DNA of 64,000 nucleotides from Paenibacillus harenae DSM 16969 (GCF_000422465.1 NZ_KE383844.1:371070-435069); one strand, 5' to 3'. Counted from the first letter of the stretch, positions 16,972 to 26,700 are shown. A program made the numbers and translations. Notes: generated from the letters alone by a model not told the origin.

Positions 16972-17958
16972 TCAACCCGAGACCGGTTCCGCTAAAAGCT
17001 CCTTATACATCCGTTCCAGTACGGCGACGCCTGACGCTTCGCTCTCTTTCGCCCGCTCCAGCAAACGAACCGCTTCTTCGGCATTCGCCGGATCGTTCGG
17101 CTCGCCCCCGTGCGGATGAGGGAACAACTGTTGGAACACGCGGAACGTCTCCGCAACCTCTTCATAATGCTCCGCCGCTTCCTTGGCCCATTCACTCGTT
17201 TTCCGTTCCATCTCCGTCCGACCAGACCATTTTGAGGGCAGCGACCTTAAAAATTGCGCGGCGTATTCCCGGGCGTCCAAGGCGACCTCCGCGTTATAGG
17301 CGTTGCCGAACGGATTTACCGTACGACTGCGGAAGGCTTGCATCCATGCGTCGTAGCCGGCTAATCCGTGCCTGTATTCTCCGGATAAGGTCGGTGCTTC
17401 TTCACGGGCGAATTGCACAATTTTCTCCAGAGACGTTTTCCAGGCTTGCAGCGGATCGACCGGAACCGATTCACGGATACGCAGCATGAAGACGAAGTTG
17501 AGCGGCAGCTCGTTTAATTTCGAATATGGCAGCGGGCCCTCATGCGACGGATCTTTGCAGTAAAGCTCCTGCTTCTCGTCGTCATAGCCGTATATCACCC
17601 CGAATTCCGGAATAAACAAGCTCCACCCGATTGCCGGTATTCCCCGGTCGATCGTTTCTTGAGCGAATTTAACGGCTTCCTCAAGCTTCTCAGGAGGGGC
17701 CGGCGTTCGAAATCCGTGCAGCTGCTCGCAGGTAAAGCCAAGAATCCCCAGCCCATTCTCCAGCAGCTCGGTCGGCGAGAACATCGTCGGTCCGGCAGGG
17801 CTTACATCGTTAGGATGGATGTTCATGCGGAACGCATGGCCCGTCAGACCCATGACATCAACGAGCGTGTATAAATCCTTTTTATCCGTGTATTGCAGGG
17901 TGGCATAAATCGATTGCGCTGCGGCGGTAAACGTTTTTTCCCAAGAACGATTGGTCAT
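16972..17958 (-). CDS. unknown protein coupled to an ECF-type sigma factor (possible BtrH/C39-like fold)
   Basis: A protein of 328 residues from ATG 17958, chosen because GGGAGGAGATG lies just upstream and the ATG overlaps the sigma-factor stop in an ATGA. The longer in-frame extension only reads antisense to or through the sigma gene. The middle part (IDRGIPAIGWSLF, then EFGVIYGYDDEKQELYCKDP) is reminiscent of papain/C39-like or BtrH-type domains, in which a GxPVIG strand precedes a YxxD..L segment. No clear catalytic Cys-His pair is seen. The C-terminal 80 residues are helical and charged. Function is not recognised. Coupling implies that it is made with the sigma factor. Confidence 0.6.
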   Translation of the reverse strand: MTNRSWEKTFTAAAQSIYATLQYTDKKDLYTLVDVMGLTGHAFRMNIHPNDVSPAGPTMFSPTELLENGLGILGFTCEQLHGFRTPAPPEKLEEAVKFAQETIDRGIPAIGWSLFIPEFGVIYGYDDEKQELYCKDPSHEGPLPYSKLNELPLNFVFMLRIRESVPVDPLQAWKTSLEKIVQFAREEAPTLSGEYRHGLAGYDAWMQAFRSRTVNPFGNAYNAEVALDAREYAAQFLRSLPSKWSGRTEMERKTSEWAKEAAEHYEEVAETFRVFQQLFPHPHGGEPNDPANAEEAVRLLERAKESEASGVAVLERMYKELLAEPVSG

Positions 17959-18734
17959 AAAAGAACATCTCCTCCCATTGGTATCGGCGGCGCAAGAATG
18001 CGGCGGGTGCATCCGCCGGATTTTTTCTTCTCTTGCGCATAGCCTTGAAAATAGACACGAATCCGTTCCCTTTGCACCTTCGAACGTGAACGGGAGATCG
18101 ATGTATACACGGAGCCCAGCGATACGCCAAGCGCTTCCGCAATTTCCCCCGGCGACAGCTGGCGGAACACATGCGCCTCGAAAATCGCGCGTTCTTTGGC
18201 CGTGAGGCATCGAAGCAGCTGAAAGAGGCCGACATACAGGTCCTTGCGCATGAATTGAACCTGAGGGTCTTGATGAGCGTATCTTTCCTCGTCCAACCGG
18301 GCTGTCATCCGAAATAACAAGCGGTCCAAATCGGAGCCTTCGACTTCGTTGGGACATACGGCGAGCTTGGCTTCCAGAACGGAAAAGGAGCTCTCTTTCC
18401 CATTAGGGCCTCCCCGGCGAATTTTCATCAAGGCCTGGTTGTGTACAATCCGCTGCAGCCAATATTTGAATCTCCCCGGCTCCATCAAGGTTTCGATCCG
18501 CAGAAATGCGGAGATGAGCGCCTCCTGCACGATGTCCTCCGCCAAATGACCCTCCTGGGTGATGGAGGAAGCCCAGCCTAAAGCCCGTTCACGGTGACGG
18601 CGCACCAATTCGCCGAACGCTTCCCGGTTGCCCGATCGTGCGTGACCAACCAGCTGTTCGTCCTTCATAGTCACGACCGGCTCGTTATTCGGTTCTGATG
18701 AAGCGGAATGCGGAATCAGCTCTTGCCTATACAC
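17955..18734 (-). CDS. sigma-70 family (ECF-type) RNA polymerase sigma factor
   Basis: A protein of 259 residues. Region 2 shows GNREAFGELVRRHRERALGWA with HLAEDIVQEALISAFLRIETL. Region 4 shows LTAKERAIFEAHVFRQLSPGEIAEALGVSLGSVYTSISRSRSKV. The start is GTG 18734 behind AGGGGTGA; a later ATG at 18668 lacks a ribosome site. A region 4 C-terminal extension of about 40 basic residues is present. No anti-sigma gene is adjacent. The only partner is the coupled unknown gene at 16972, which overlaps the stop by 4 bp. That gene may take the place of a regulator, which is speculative. Confidence 0.85.
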   Translation of the reverse strand: MYRQELIPHSASSEPNNEPVVTMKDEQLVGHARSGNREAFGELVRRHRERALGWASSITQEGHLAEDIVQEALISAFLRIETLMEPGRFKYWLQRIVHNQALMKIRRGGPNGKESSFSVLEAKLAVCPNEVEGSDLDRLLFRMTARLDEERYAHQDPQVQFMRKDLYVGLFQLLRCLTAKERAIFEAHVFRQLSPGEIAEALGVSLGSVYTSISRSRSKVQRERIRVYFQGYAQEKKKSGGCTRRILAPPIPMGGDVLL

Positions 18735-18835
18735 AGATTCACCCCTGAGTGCAGTATGTATGGTAAACGCTTCGTGTCTTATACTTAGATGCCGGGCGAA
18801 GGAGAATCCTTACAGCGCATTGAAATTTTTTTCTG

Positions 18836-19336
18836 TTAAACGATCGGCCCCAGGACATCGATGGAAATATGCTCGCCCGGCTTACAGTCGTCATCGAATC
18901 GATACTTTTCCAGCACCATACCGTTCTCTTTGGCGGAAATCCGGTTAGCTTCCCTGAACTCCGCAAGCAGGGCATACGGGCTTGGCTCCCACGGATGAGG
19001 TCCTTCATATCGGACAGCCGCATATCTGGACTCCGGAATCGCGAAGCCCATCATTCCTTCCGGAATATCCGCAAGCCCGCTAACCTGCAAGCAGTAGAAA
19101 TACGTGAACATGACTTCACAGTTGTACCATGGCGCCCAGTACGTTTCCGGATCAACCGCATGCCGGATCTCGCTCTTCCGTTCCATGAACAGCTGCTTCG
19201 TTCTCCCTATTTTGCTGAAATCACCATCTTTGAAGGAGACGTTTACCGGAAACCCTACAAATTTCATCTCGCCCAGCGTCAAAATCTCTACTTCCCCAGC
19301 TGTACCGACATTCATTACCGGCTCGCTCATGCGCAT
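18836..19336 (-). CDS. GyrI-like / effector-binding domain protein
   Basis: A protein of 166 residues with the AraC-type effector-binding (SHV/GyrI) fold. It opens VEILTLGEMKFVGFPVNVSF, then has YNCEVMFTYFYCLQVSGLADIPEGM and YAAVRYEGPHPWEPSPYALLAEF, ending in the IDVLGPIV strand. Stand-alone members bind cationic ligands or gyrase, or hydrolyse small toxins. There is no DNA-binding domain here. It is a single gene. Confidence 0.75.
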   Translation of the reverse strand: MRMSEPVMNVGTAGEVEILTLGEMKFVGFPVNVSFKDGDFSKIGRTKQLFMERKSEIRHAVDPETYWAPWYNCEVMFTYFYCLQVSGLADIPEGMMGFAIPESRYAAVRYEGPHPWEPSPYALLAEFREANRISAKENGMVLEKYRFDDDCKPGEHISIDVLGPIV

Positions 19337-19443
19337 CCGCCCTTTCCAGCATCTTTGTTCAACTTCACTCCATATTTTACCTGTTAACTATTTCACCAAA
19401 GCCGTTCCAACTCCTCTATTCTGGCATACAAGCAGAAACGACT

Positions 19444-19471
19444 GTCGGCGTCCTTGTCAGAGGACGCCGAC
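19444..19471. other. inverted repeat hairpin
   Basis: Arms GTCGGCGTCC and GGACGCCGAC enclose 7 nt. No T tract follows on either strand, so its role as a terminator is doubtful. The surrounding stretch 19337-19586 has no gene. Confidence 0.4.
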
Positions 19472-19562
19472 CGTTTACTCCGTATTTTCTGAAGAAACTC
19501 ATGAAGCAAGCTTATCGAAAAACGGTATCGCAGAGAATTCTAAGCGCATATAAGTGTAAAAC

Positions 19563-19621
19563 TTATAAATTCCAAGAATTTATAAAGAACGCCGCCGGTC
19601 CAAGTTGGACCGGCGGCGTTC
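19563..19621 (-). terminator. tandem hairpins terminating the LTA synthase gene
   Basis: The first hairpin on the minus strand is a perfect 15-bp stem, GAACGCCGCCGGTCC against its complement (19587-19621). It is followed at once by a second perfect 10-bp AT-rich stem, TTATAAATTC/GAATTTATAA (19563-19585), whose start supplies the T-rich tract. They lie just past the stop of the LTA synthase family gene. Confidence 0.75.
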
Positions 19622-19627
19622 CTGTTA

Positions 19628-21517
19628 TTATTGCGGCGCCCGCTTCGGCAGCAGCCGGACATAATCGTCCGAGAGCTGCATCAGCTCGAGAATGTAATCA
19701 TAGTCGGCGCGATAAGCGCTGAAGTCGGTTACGGGCTCCATCGTCCGGATATCGATGGCCTTGCCGTCTTCGAACCCTTTGCCGGGTACGAATAATATCT
19801 CGTTGTTGAAAAAGGAGCCTGTCGGCAAATAATACCGCATCCCAATCACATTCCGCTCGATATTGAGCAAATCCTGGCCGAAGGCCGTATAATTTTTCTC
19901 CATCAGCGAGATGCCGAGCAGGTTGGAAACGGTTGGCATAATATCGACTTGGCCGCCTACTTGATCTACCGCCTTGCCCTTCGTGCCTGGAACATGAATG
20001 AACAGCGGAATGTTGAATCGGCTGACGAGATCATCATACTTGATCCCGAGCTGGGAGCTGGCCCACTCCGCGTCCGTATCCTTGGACTGCAGGCCCGCGT
20101 GGTCGCCGTATACGACGAGCATCGTATTCTCCCACAGACCGCTTGCTTTAAGTTCTTCTATAAAAAGGCCAAGCGCGTAATCGGTATAATTGACCGACAT
20201 GATATAGTCGCCGAGCTGCGTTCCCTTCAAGCCTTCAGGCACCGCGATGTGCTGCCGGTCCTGCGGCACTTTGAACGGGTGATGGCTTGAAGTCGTCACG
20301 ATTTGCACGTAGAAGGGCTTGTCCTGCGCTTGGTGCTCCTTCAGCTTCTCCAGGCTTACCCGGTACAGCTCCTCATCGGATGCGCCGAACGAGTTGAAAT
20401 GATCGTTATGGAAGCTGGGCTTATCATAATACTTGTCGAAACCAAGCGCCGGATACAACCGGTTGCGGTCCCAGAACGTTACGTCGTTTATATGAAACGT
20501 GTTCGATACGTACTGCTCCTGCTGAAGCAGCCTTGGCAGGCTGGGAATCACCCTGTCGCCGTAGCCGGTAGACATTGCGACCGCCCCGGTCGGATATATC
20601 GAGGTGTTCGACATAAATTCGGCGTCCGACGTATTGCCCTGACCGATCTGTTGGAAGACATGCGGGAAATAGAAGCTTTCGCCAGCCAGCTTATTCAGCA
20701 CAGGCGTAACTTCCTTTCCGTCCAGCTTCAAATGAATCGGAAAGGTCTGAAAGGCTTCCAACTGAACGACGATCACATTCTTCCCCTTCGCCGCGCCGAA
20801 ATAATCCGGTGTTCCCGCGACCGCCGTGCCCGCGTCTTGATATGGATAACCATCCTGCAGGCCGGCCGCCGCCGCCGCGGTTTCCTCGACGCTGCCGTTC
20901 ATCGCCTCTTTCTGATCCTCGCCCGCTTTGATTGCGGCCGCGATCTGGTAATTCAGAACGCCGAGGCTCTCGGCCTGCACGATTTCGTTCGGAATCCCGA
21001 TGCCGGACCGGATGAGCATGCCCGAGGTCACCGCACATACAACGGCAAGGGCAACAAGGATTTTCGGCCTGAGGATCCGCTTCGCTCCGTCATGCCGGAC
21101 GCCTCTTATTTTGTTAACGACATAAATGATAAACAGAATGGCAAGATCGAGAAAGAACAAATAATTAACGGCTTGAATCGTCGAGCCGACGCTGTCCCTA
21201 ATTTGCAGCACCTGGTCGAGTCCGCTCAGCGCCGTATAGGTCGGGAGAGTTCCGTAGTAGCTGAAATATAACGTTGAAGCGAATAGCAGCAGCGATAGGA
21301 CCGCATTCAGCGCGCCAAGCGCCGTACCTTTCCATCTGGCCGGGATGACCAGCTCGACAACGGCCAACAAGACGATGACGGCAGCCGCATCGGCCAATAA
21401 CTTATCCGCCTGAATGCCATGGAAGACGAAGTGTCGGAAAAGGGCCATTTTTAACATGATGAATATAAAAATAACGACAGTCGGAGACCGGCGGTCCCCG
21501 CTAGGTTCAAATCTCAA
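19628..21517 (-). CDS. LTA synthase family protein (membrane-anchored sulfatase-fold phosphotransferase)
   Basis: A protein of about 629 residues from TTG 21517, chosen because AAAGGAG lies 7-8 bp before it and inside the longer ORF. Several N-terminal membrane helices (residues about 15-170) are followed by an extracellular sulfatase/alkaline-phosphatase-fold domain. That domain includes VIVVQLEAFQTFP, where a Thr or Ser nucleophile region follows, then NTSDAEFMSNTSIYPTGA, VTTSSHHPF and VVYGDHAGL, the last carrying metal-binding Asp and His. Family members polymerise glycerol-phosphate onto glycolipid or act as primases or phosphoglycerol transferases. A strong double terminator follows. Confidence 0.85.
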   Translation of the reverse strand: MRFEPSGDRRSPTVVIFIFIMLKMALFRHFVFHGIQADKLLADAAAVIVLLAVVELVIPARWKGTALGALNAVLSLLLFASTLYFSYYGTLPTYTALSGLDQVLQIRDSVGSTIQAVNYLFFLDLAILFIIYVVNKIRGVRHDGAKRILRPKILVALAVVCAVTSGMLIRSGIGIPNEIVQAESLGVLNYQIAAAIKAGEDQKEAMNGSVEETAAAAAGLQDGYPYQDAGTAVAGTPDYFGAAKGKNVIVVQLEAFQTFPIHLKLDGKEVTPVLNKLAGESFYFPHVFQQIGQGNTSDAEFMSNTSIYPTGAVAMSTGYGDRVIPSLPRLLQQEQYVSNTFHINDVTFWDRNRLYPALGFDKYYDKPSFHNDHFNSFGASDEELYRVSLEKLKEHQAQDKPFYVQIVTTSSHHPFKVPQDRQHIAVPEGLKGTQLGDYIMSVNYTDYALGLFIEELKASGLWENTMLVVYGDHAGLQSKDTDAEWASSQLGIKYDDLVSRFNIPLFIHVPGTKGKAVDQVGGQVDIMPTVSNLLGISLMEKNYTAFGQDLLNIERNVIGMRYYLPTGSFFNNEILFVPGKGFEDGKAIDIRTMEPVTDFSAYRADYDYILELMQLSDDYVRLLPKRAPQ

Positions 21518-21715
21518 ATTGTTCGCTCCTTTCACGCGCTAATCGTTGAATATTCGCAGTTTGTAAATTTACTGTAAATATACAGGATAGCACGCAAATC
21601 GGAGCATATCAAATCCTAGTTGCTGGAAAGGCTACAGGTTAACAGAGCCAGCTTTGAGCTGCCGTCGCTTCGCGTGAACCGTCAGCTGCATTTTCGTACC
21701 GTTCGGCGGTAAAGT

Positions 21716-23482
21716 CTATGAGCTGCTTTCATCGCCATGCCACAGCCTGCGGAACGACTCGTTCCCGGCAAGCAGCTCCTCGGCCGTGCCTTCCGCCTCG
21801 ATTCTGCCGTCCTTCATTACAATGATGTGGTCGGCCTGCGCCAGGGCGGTCTTCCGATGCGAGACGACAAGGCATGTCGCGTCGCCGCGTTCGCGGAACA
21901 GGCGGGACCACAGCTTCTGCTCCGTCTCGACGTCGAGCGCGCTGGACAGATCGTCGAACACGTACAGCTCGCTGTCGCGTACCAGCATGCGGGCCGCTGC
22001 CGTGCGCTGCGCCTGACCGCCGGACAGCTTGACGCCGCGAGGGCCGATAACGGTATCGAGACCGTCCTGTAAATGACCGAGGTCGTCCTCCAGCACCGCC
22101 GTATGCAGCGCCCTCACCAGCTGACCGGACTTATCCGGATGGCCGAGCAAAATATTCTCGCGCAGCGTATCGCTGTAAAGCCTCGGCACCTGGGCGGTGT
22201 ACGCGCTTCTGGGCGGGATGAAGAAATCGCCCGGCTCCTTCACTTCTTGCCCGTTCCAACGGACGGTGCCGCCGTCCTGCGGCAATAAGCCGAGCAGGGT
22301 TCGGACAAGCGTCGTTTTACCGGAGCCGATCGGTCCCGTAATGACGGTGAATGTCCCGCGCTTCAGTTCCAGGTCGATATCAGCTATCCCTCTTCCCGTC
22401 TCGGGATATCGATAGGTAAGCCCGCTCGCTTCTAGCCGTTCCAGCTTCTCTCCGGCAGACAGTTTCGCCGCGGTTGAAATCATTCCCTCATCTTGCAGAT
22501 GCAAGGAATTCGGCGCCGTCAGCACATCGGCGGGTGCGCCTTGCAGAATGCCGGTCAGACGGAGAAGCGCGACCGCCATCTGCTTGAAATAAGTCAGAAA
22601 CCTTCCGAAGTTCGAGATGAACTGCGTCACGAACGTTAAGTAATAGACGAACAAGGAGAAGTCGCCGACCGTAAATTCGCCGCCGCGCATTTTCTGCCCG
22701 GCGAGCAAGAGAATCAATCCCGTGCCGAGGTTGACGGAGTTGGAGAAAATCGAGTCCAGCGCTTCGGTCATCAATTTATCCTTCAGCATGGTCTTGCGGC
22801 GGTCGTCGTTCAGCTTCCTGAAGCGGTCGATGACGCGCTTCTCCGCGCCGGCCACTTGAATCGCCTGCACGCTGCCGAACATTTCGCTGATCGCGCCGGT
22901 TACCTTGGCCGTTGACTCGCGGCTGTCCGCGCGGTATTTCTGCAGCCGGGTTGTCGCCAGCTGCGCCGCCAAGACGACGATGACAAGCGGCAGAAACACA
23001 AGCATCGTCATTTGGGCATCGATGCGAATTAGAATAAAGCAGGAAACCGCGGCGAAGCAGGTCATGCCGAACACGTCGACGGACCAGCTCACCGCCTCCT
23101 CCGATTGATCCACGTCATCCCGGAAATGGCTGATCGCCTCGCCCGGTGAGCACGGAATCGCCCGCGCGCCCGGCTCCTTCAAGATATGCTCCAGCAAATT
23201 CCGGCGCAGCACCATGCCCATGCGGAACCGGAAATTCACATCGGTTATGAATCCAATCAGCACCATAGCGCTTCGGGCAAGCGCGGCGGCGAGCAGCAAG
23301 GCGATAAGCCCCCAGGTTCCGTAGCCGACTGCCGAGTCGATCGTCAAGGAATCAAAAAACGCTTTTGTAATCAGTCCGGGAAAAATCGGCATTAAATAAA
23401 TAATCGTCCACATCAGCGCATTGGCGATATACCAGCCCCGGCGATAACAGATCAGCCGCCACATATACGTAAACGTAGTCAT
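21716..23482 (-). CDS. ABC exporter, fused permease/ATP-binding subunit
   Basis: A 588-residue half-transporter. Six membrane segments occupy residues 1-300 and the nucleotide-binding domain is C-terminal. Walker A is TGPIGSGKTTLV, the signature is VKLSGGQAQRTAAARML, Walker B is ELYVFDDLSSALD and the H-loop is CLVVSHRKTAL. Walker B ends in D instead of the usual catalytic E (FDDLSSALD), the typical degenerate site of one half of a heterodimeric exporter. It overlaps the upstream half-transporter gene by 4 bp (ATGA), so the two form a heterodimer. The partner gene is frameshifted in this sequence. Confidence 0.85.
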   Translation of the reverse strand: MTTFTYMWRLICYRRGWYIANALMWTIIYLMPIFPGLITKAFFDSLTIDSAVGYGTWGLIALLLAAALARSAMVLIGFITDVNFRFRMGMVLRRNLLEHILKEPGARAIPCSPGEAISHFRDDVDQSEEAVSWSVDVFGMTCFAAVSCFILIRIDAQMTMLVFLPLVIVVLAAQLATTRLQKYRADSRESTAKVTGAISEMFGSVQAIQVAGAEKRVIDRFRKLNDDRRKTMLKDKLMTEALDSIFSNSVNLGTGLILLLAGQKMRGGEFTVGDFSLFVYYLTFVTQFISNFGRFLTYFKQMAVALLRLTGILQGAPADVLTAPNSLHLQDEGMISTAAKLSAGEKLERLEASGLTYRYPETGRGIADIDLELKRGTFTVITGPIGSGKTTLVRTLLGLLPQDGGTVRWNGQEVKEPGDFFIPPRSAYTAQVPRLYSDTLRENILLGHPDKSGQLVRALHTAVLEDDLGHLQDGLDTVIGPRGVKLSGGQAQRTAAARMLVRDSELYVFDDLSSALDVETEQKLWSRLFRERGDATCLVVSHRKTALAQADHIIVMKDGRIEAEGTAEELLAGNESFRRLWHGDESSS

Positions 23483-25237
23483 ACGGTCACCTCCTCAAGA
23501 CCTGCCGCGAGCATGCGGCTGAAGCGCGATTCCGGATCGGAAGCCAGCTTCGTCCGCGGACCGGCCTCTACGATGCGGCCCTGCTCCATAATAACGATCT
23601 GATCCGCCCGCTGAACGGTCGTAAGCCGGTGCGCGATAATGATACAGGTGCGGTTCGTCAGCAGCTTGTCGACAGCCTGCTCCAGCCGATGTTCCGTAAG
23701 CGGATCAAGGCGCGACGACGCTTCGTCCAAAACGACAACGCCCGGATCGGTGAGGAATACGCGGGCGAAGGCAAGCAGCTGCGCCTCACCGGCGGAGAGG
23801 CTCCCGCCTCCGGATGCCAGCGGCGTATCAAGGCCTTCCGGCAGCGACTCGTACCAGCCGCGCAGCCCAAGCTCGCGCAGAACGCCGATGATCGCTTCAT
23901 CCGTAATGCGGTCGTCATAGAAGGTCAAGTTATCCCTTACGCTTCCTTGCAGAATCTCGATATTTTGCGTGACGAGCGCCGCCTTCGAGCGAAGCTCCGC
24001 CAGCTTGCACTCGCGAATGTCCGTTCCGGCGAGCCGAATGCAGCCCTGTTGCGGATCGTAGAAGCGGAGAAGCAGACGGGCCAGCGTCGTTTTGCCGCTG
24101 CCCGTTCTGCCGAGCAGGCCGAGCACCTCGCCCGGCTTTAAGCGCAGGTGGAGCTCCTTAAGCGTCGGTTGATCGTCGTAACCGAACGTTATGCCGTCCA
24201 GTTCCACGGACAATGGTCCTGCCGGCAGCTCCGCCCCGGGTCCGTCTTCAATCCGCGGACGCGTCGCAAGCAGATCCCGAATGCGGAGCAGACTGGCGTC
24301 CGCCTTCTGCAAATCCTCGATTTGCGTGCGGATCTTCTCGATCGGCTTCGCGAGGAGTTCCGTATAATAGAAGAATCAAATAAACCGTTCCGATGGAAAT
24401 GCTGCCCGCCTTCCACAGATAAGCGCTGATGGCGAAAGCCATGGCATTGCCCAGCGCAAATACGATGATCGTCGTGATCCACATCGACGAGAAGCCGAGG
24501 AACGCGCTTCTCCGAAGCGGCAGCATGCGGCGCATTAACGAATAGAACCGGTTCATGACAAAGCCGGTCGCCCCGTTCGCGCGCGTATCCTCCGTCCCCT
24601 CCAGATGCTCTCCGACAAATCCGTAGAACTCGGCGTTGATTTGCCGCCACTTGGCCCATACCGGCACCGCGAATTTGCGGATCCATTGGATGACATACAC
24701 CGCGAAGGCAACGAACAGCAGCATGCCCGCCCCGATCAGAACATTCTCGCGAAACAATAACACGATGATCCCGATCATAAGCAGCAAATTGCCCGCCAAA
24801 TGGATAATAAAACTGGAGAAAAAGTTGGCAAGCGCATTCACGTCGCCGTCCACGCGCTCGATGATCGAGCCCGAGGTGTTCGATTTATGAAACGACATAT
24901 CCAGCTTCAAGCAGTGCTCGGCCAGATCGCCGCGCAGCCGGTTCGTCGTGCGCCATGCGAGATTCTCGCCGGCATAGGTTGCTATGACGGATACGAGCTG
25001 CTGGATAAGCGAGAAGCCGATAAACAGCGCAGCCGCGTAATACAACGGTTCTAGCGATTTGTCCGATTGCGCCGTATCGATGAAATAACGGATGATTTGC
25101 GGGTTCACGAGCTGCAGGGCAATCGTCGTAAAAAGCAGGATCGCCAGCCCGATCAGCGCCTTCTTCTGCGGAAGCAAATACCGGCTCAGCATCGCATAGT
25201 AATGACCGATGGATTTAAAACCTTTTTTCTTGCTCAT
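23479..25237 (-). pseudogene. frameshifted ABC exporter half-transporter (permease plus ATPase)
   Basis: The N-terminal part (25237 down to about 24370) is a six-helix exporter membrane domain, ending intact at GSISIGTVYLILL. The C-terminal part (about 24370 to 23479) begins in another frame with YTELLAKPIEKIRTQIEDLQ and carries Walker A (LGRTGSGKTTLA), signature (SLSAGEAQLLAFARV), Walker B (GVVVLDEASSRLD) and H-loop. Removing one T near 24370 (CTATTATACG read as CTATATACG) restores one continuous protein. Walker B here has the catalytic Glu, so this would be the active half of the heterodimer with the 21716 gene. It is either a real mutation or a sequencing/assembly error. Confidence 0.75.
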
Positions 25238-25516
25238 ATGCGTCTCCTTTTAATTAAAGATGTATAAGTATAGCTACTCTATTCGAATCGGCGGTTGCCG
25301 TCGAACCATATGTAACGGTAGAGCTTCTGCCATGTTTCGAGTCATGCGACACGCTTCCTTCCCGGGCAAAACATATCCGCATTATAGCACATATGTTCGG
25401 TTTGCGGTTGTAAAATAAATCATTCAATTCCGAGATTATAGAGGAAAGTGTCTTCTCGCTAAATATGATAAACTATCATTAAAAAATGATAGAAATAACC
25501 AAGGAGATTGCAACCT

Positions 25517-26284
25517 ATGAAACTGGTATCCTGGAATGTGAACGGTATACGAGCATGCGTGACAAAAGGCTTTATAGATTATTTTAAGGGAATGGACGCG
25601 GATATATTCTGCATTCAAGAATCGAAGCTGCAGGAAGGCCAGATCGATCTGGCGCTGGGCGACGGCTATTGGCAGTATTGGAATTACGCGCAGAAGAAGG
25701 GATACTCGGGAACGGCCGTTTTTACGAAAATGGAGCCTCTTTCCGTGCGGTATGGTTTGGAGGAGGATTCGGAGCCGGAAGGCCGGATTATTACGCTGGA
25801 GTTTGAACGCTTCTACCTGGTCACCGTCTATACGCCGAATGCGAAGCGCGATCTGTCGCGTTTGGATTACCGCTTGGAGTGGGAGGACCGGTTCCGCAGC
25901 TACCTTCTCGGGCTGGATGCCGTTAAGCCCGTCATCGTGTGCGGCGATTTGAACGTGGCGCATCAGGAGATCGACCTGAAGCATCCAAAGCCGAATATGG
26001 GCAACTCCGGCTTCACGCTGGAAGAGCGCGGCAAAATGACCGAGCTGCTCGGCGCGGGCTTCGTCGATACGTTCCGCCATTTCTACCCTGACCGGACGGA
26101 TGTCTATTCCTGGTGGTCCTTCATGCCGAAGGTTCGCGAGAGGAACGTGGGGTGGCGCATCGACTACTTCCTCGCTTCCGAGCGGCTTCGCCCGTTGTTA
26201 ACGGATGCCCGCATCGATACCGAGATTTTGGGCAGCGATCATTGCCCGGTTATTCTCGAGCTTGGCGATATCGACGCCGGCTAG
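25517..26284 (+). CDS. exoA: exodeoxyribonuclease III / AP endonuclease
   Basis: A protein of 255 residues from ATG 25517, with AAGGAG 10 bp upstream. It is a base-excision-repair enzyme that cuts at abasic sites. The expected motifs are present: KLVSWNVNGIRA (Asn), FCIQESKLQEGQ (metal Glu), VTVYTPNAKRDLSRLDYRLEWE (Tyr), PVIVCGDLNVAHQEIDL (Asp, Asn), then FVDTFRHFYPD, WWS, and GSDHCPVILEL (catalytic Asp-His). Length matches Bacillus ExoA (about 252). It is monocistronic, and a GC-rich hairpin follows its stop. Confidence 0.9.
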   Translation: MKLVSWNVNGIRACVTKGFIDYFKGMDADIFCIQESKLQEGQIDLALGDGYWQYWNYAQKKGYSGTAVFTKMEPLSVRYGLEEDSEPEGRIITLEFERFYLVTVYTPNAKRDLSRLDYRLEWEDRFRSYLLGLDAVKPVIVCGDLNVAHQEIDLKHPKPNMGNSGFTLEERGKMTELLGAGFVDTFRHFYPDRTDVYSWWSFMPKVRERNVGWRIDYFLASERLRPLLTDARIDTEILGSDHCPVILELGDIDAG

Positions 26285-26288
26285 GGGC

Positions 26289-26517
26289 GGGCCGGAAGGG
26301 CTGTTACAGCCTTCCGGCGGCTCTACAAGCGGTAGTCCACCATCTTACGCGTTCGACCAAACCTAGCTTTTCTGCGGGCTAGTCCCCTCTCGAACGCTTC
26401 CATTCGCCATGAACTCACTTATCCGCCTAGTCGTCGTCTCAAGCTTGCCAGTCTCCCTCCCACCGACTTTCTGCCTGTTAGCTGCCTTACGCGTCCGTCT
26501 TTTCACTTAACTCCAAT
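26289..26517 (-). ncRNA. candidate structured noncoding RNA
   Basis: The interval between exoA and the SUFU gene lacks a plausible ORF, yet read on the minus strand it is full of paired segments. GCGTTCGA (from about 26397) pairs with TCGAACGC (from about 26357) and encloses CTAGC/GCTAG. GGACTAC/GTAGAGCC forms the next hairpin. A perfect palindrome with arms GCCGGAAGG..CCTTCCGGC ends it at about 26291-26318. A perfect -10 box TATAAT (26529-26524) would start a transcript near 26517, giving about 230 nt. The -35 is poor and no T tract follows the last hairpin. I could not match it to tmRNA, 6S RNA, SRP RNA or RNase P RNA from memory. Confidence 0.4.
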
Positions 26518-26700
26518 AGAATTATTATAGACCGCCTCTACACGTACATTGCGTTTTCAGCAGCAGAATCAACATACGCTGCCGCCGTAATCCGAAAGAC
26601 CTATGGACTTTGGATATACAAAATTTCCGGTAAAAGGAAGGAAAACGGAAAATTTTGTCGAATTCCACGTAGTCAAAATTAGGTTTGTGGAGGCGGTATA

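Noticed and set aside
20303..21271. 322-codon open frame antisense to the LTA synthase gene
   Set aside because: It is a shadow of a confidently identified gene, with no start signal and no recognisable domain.
24360..24380. Programmed ribosomal frameshift in the ABC exporter gene
   Set aside because: There is no slippery heptamer or downstream stimulatory structure, and ABC half-transporters are not known to use it. A mutation or sequencing error is simpler.
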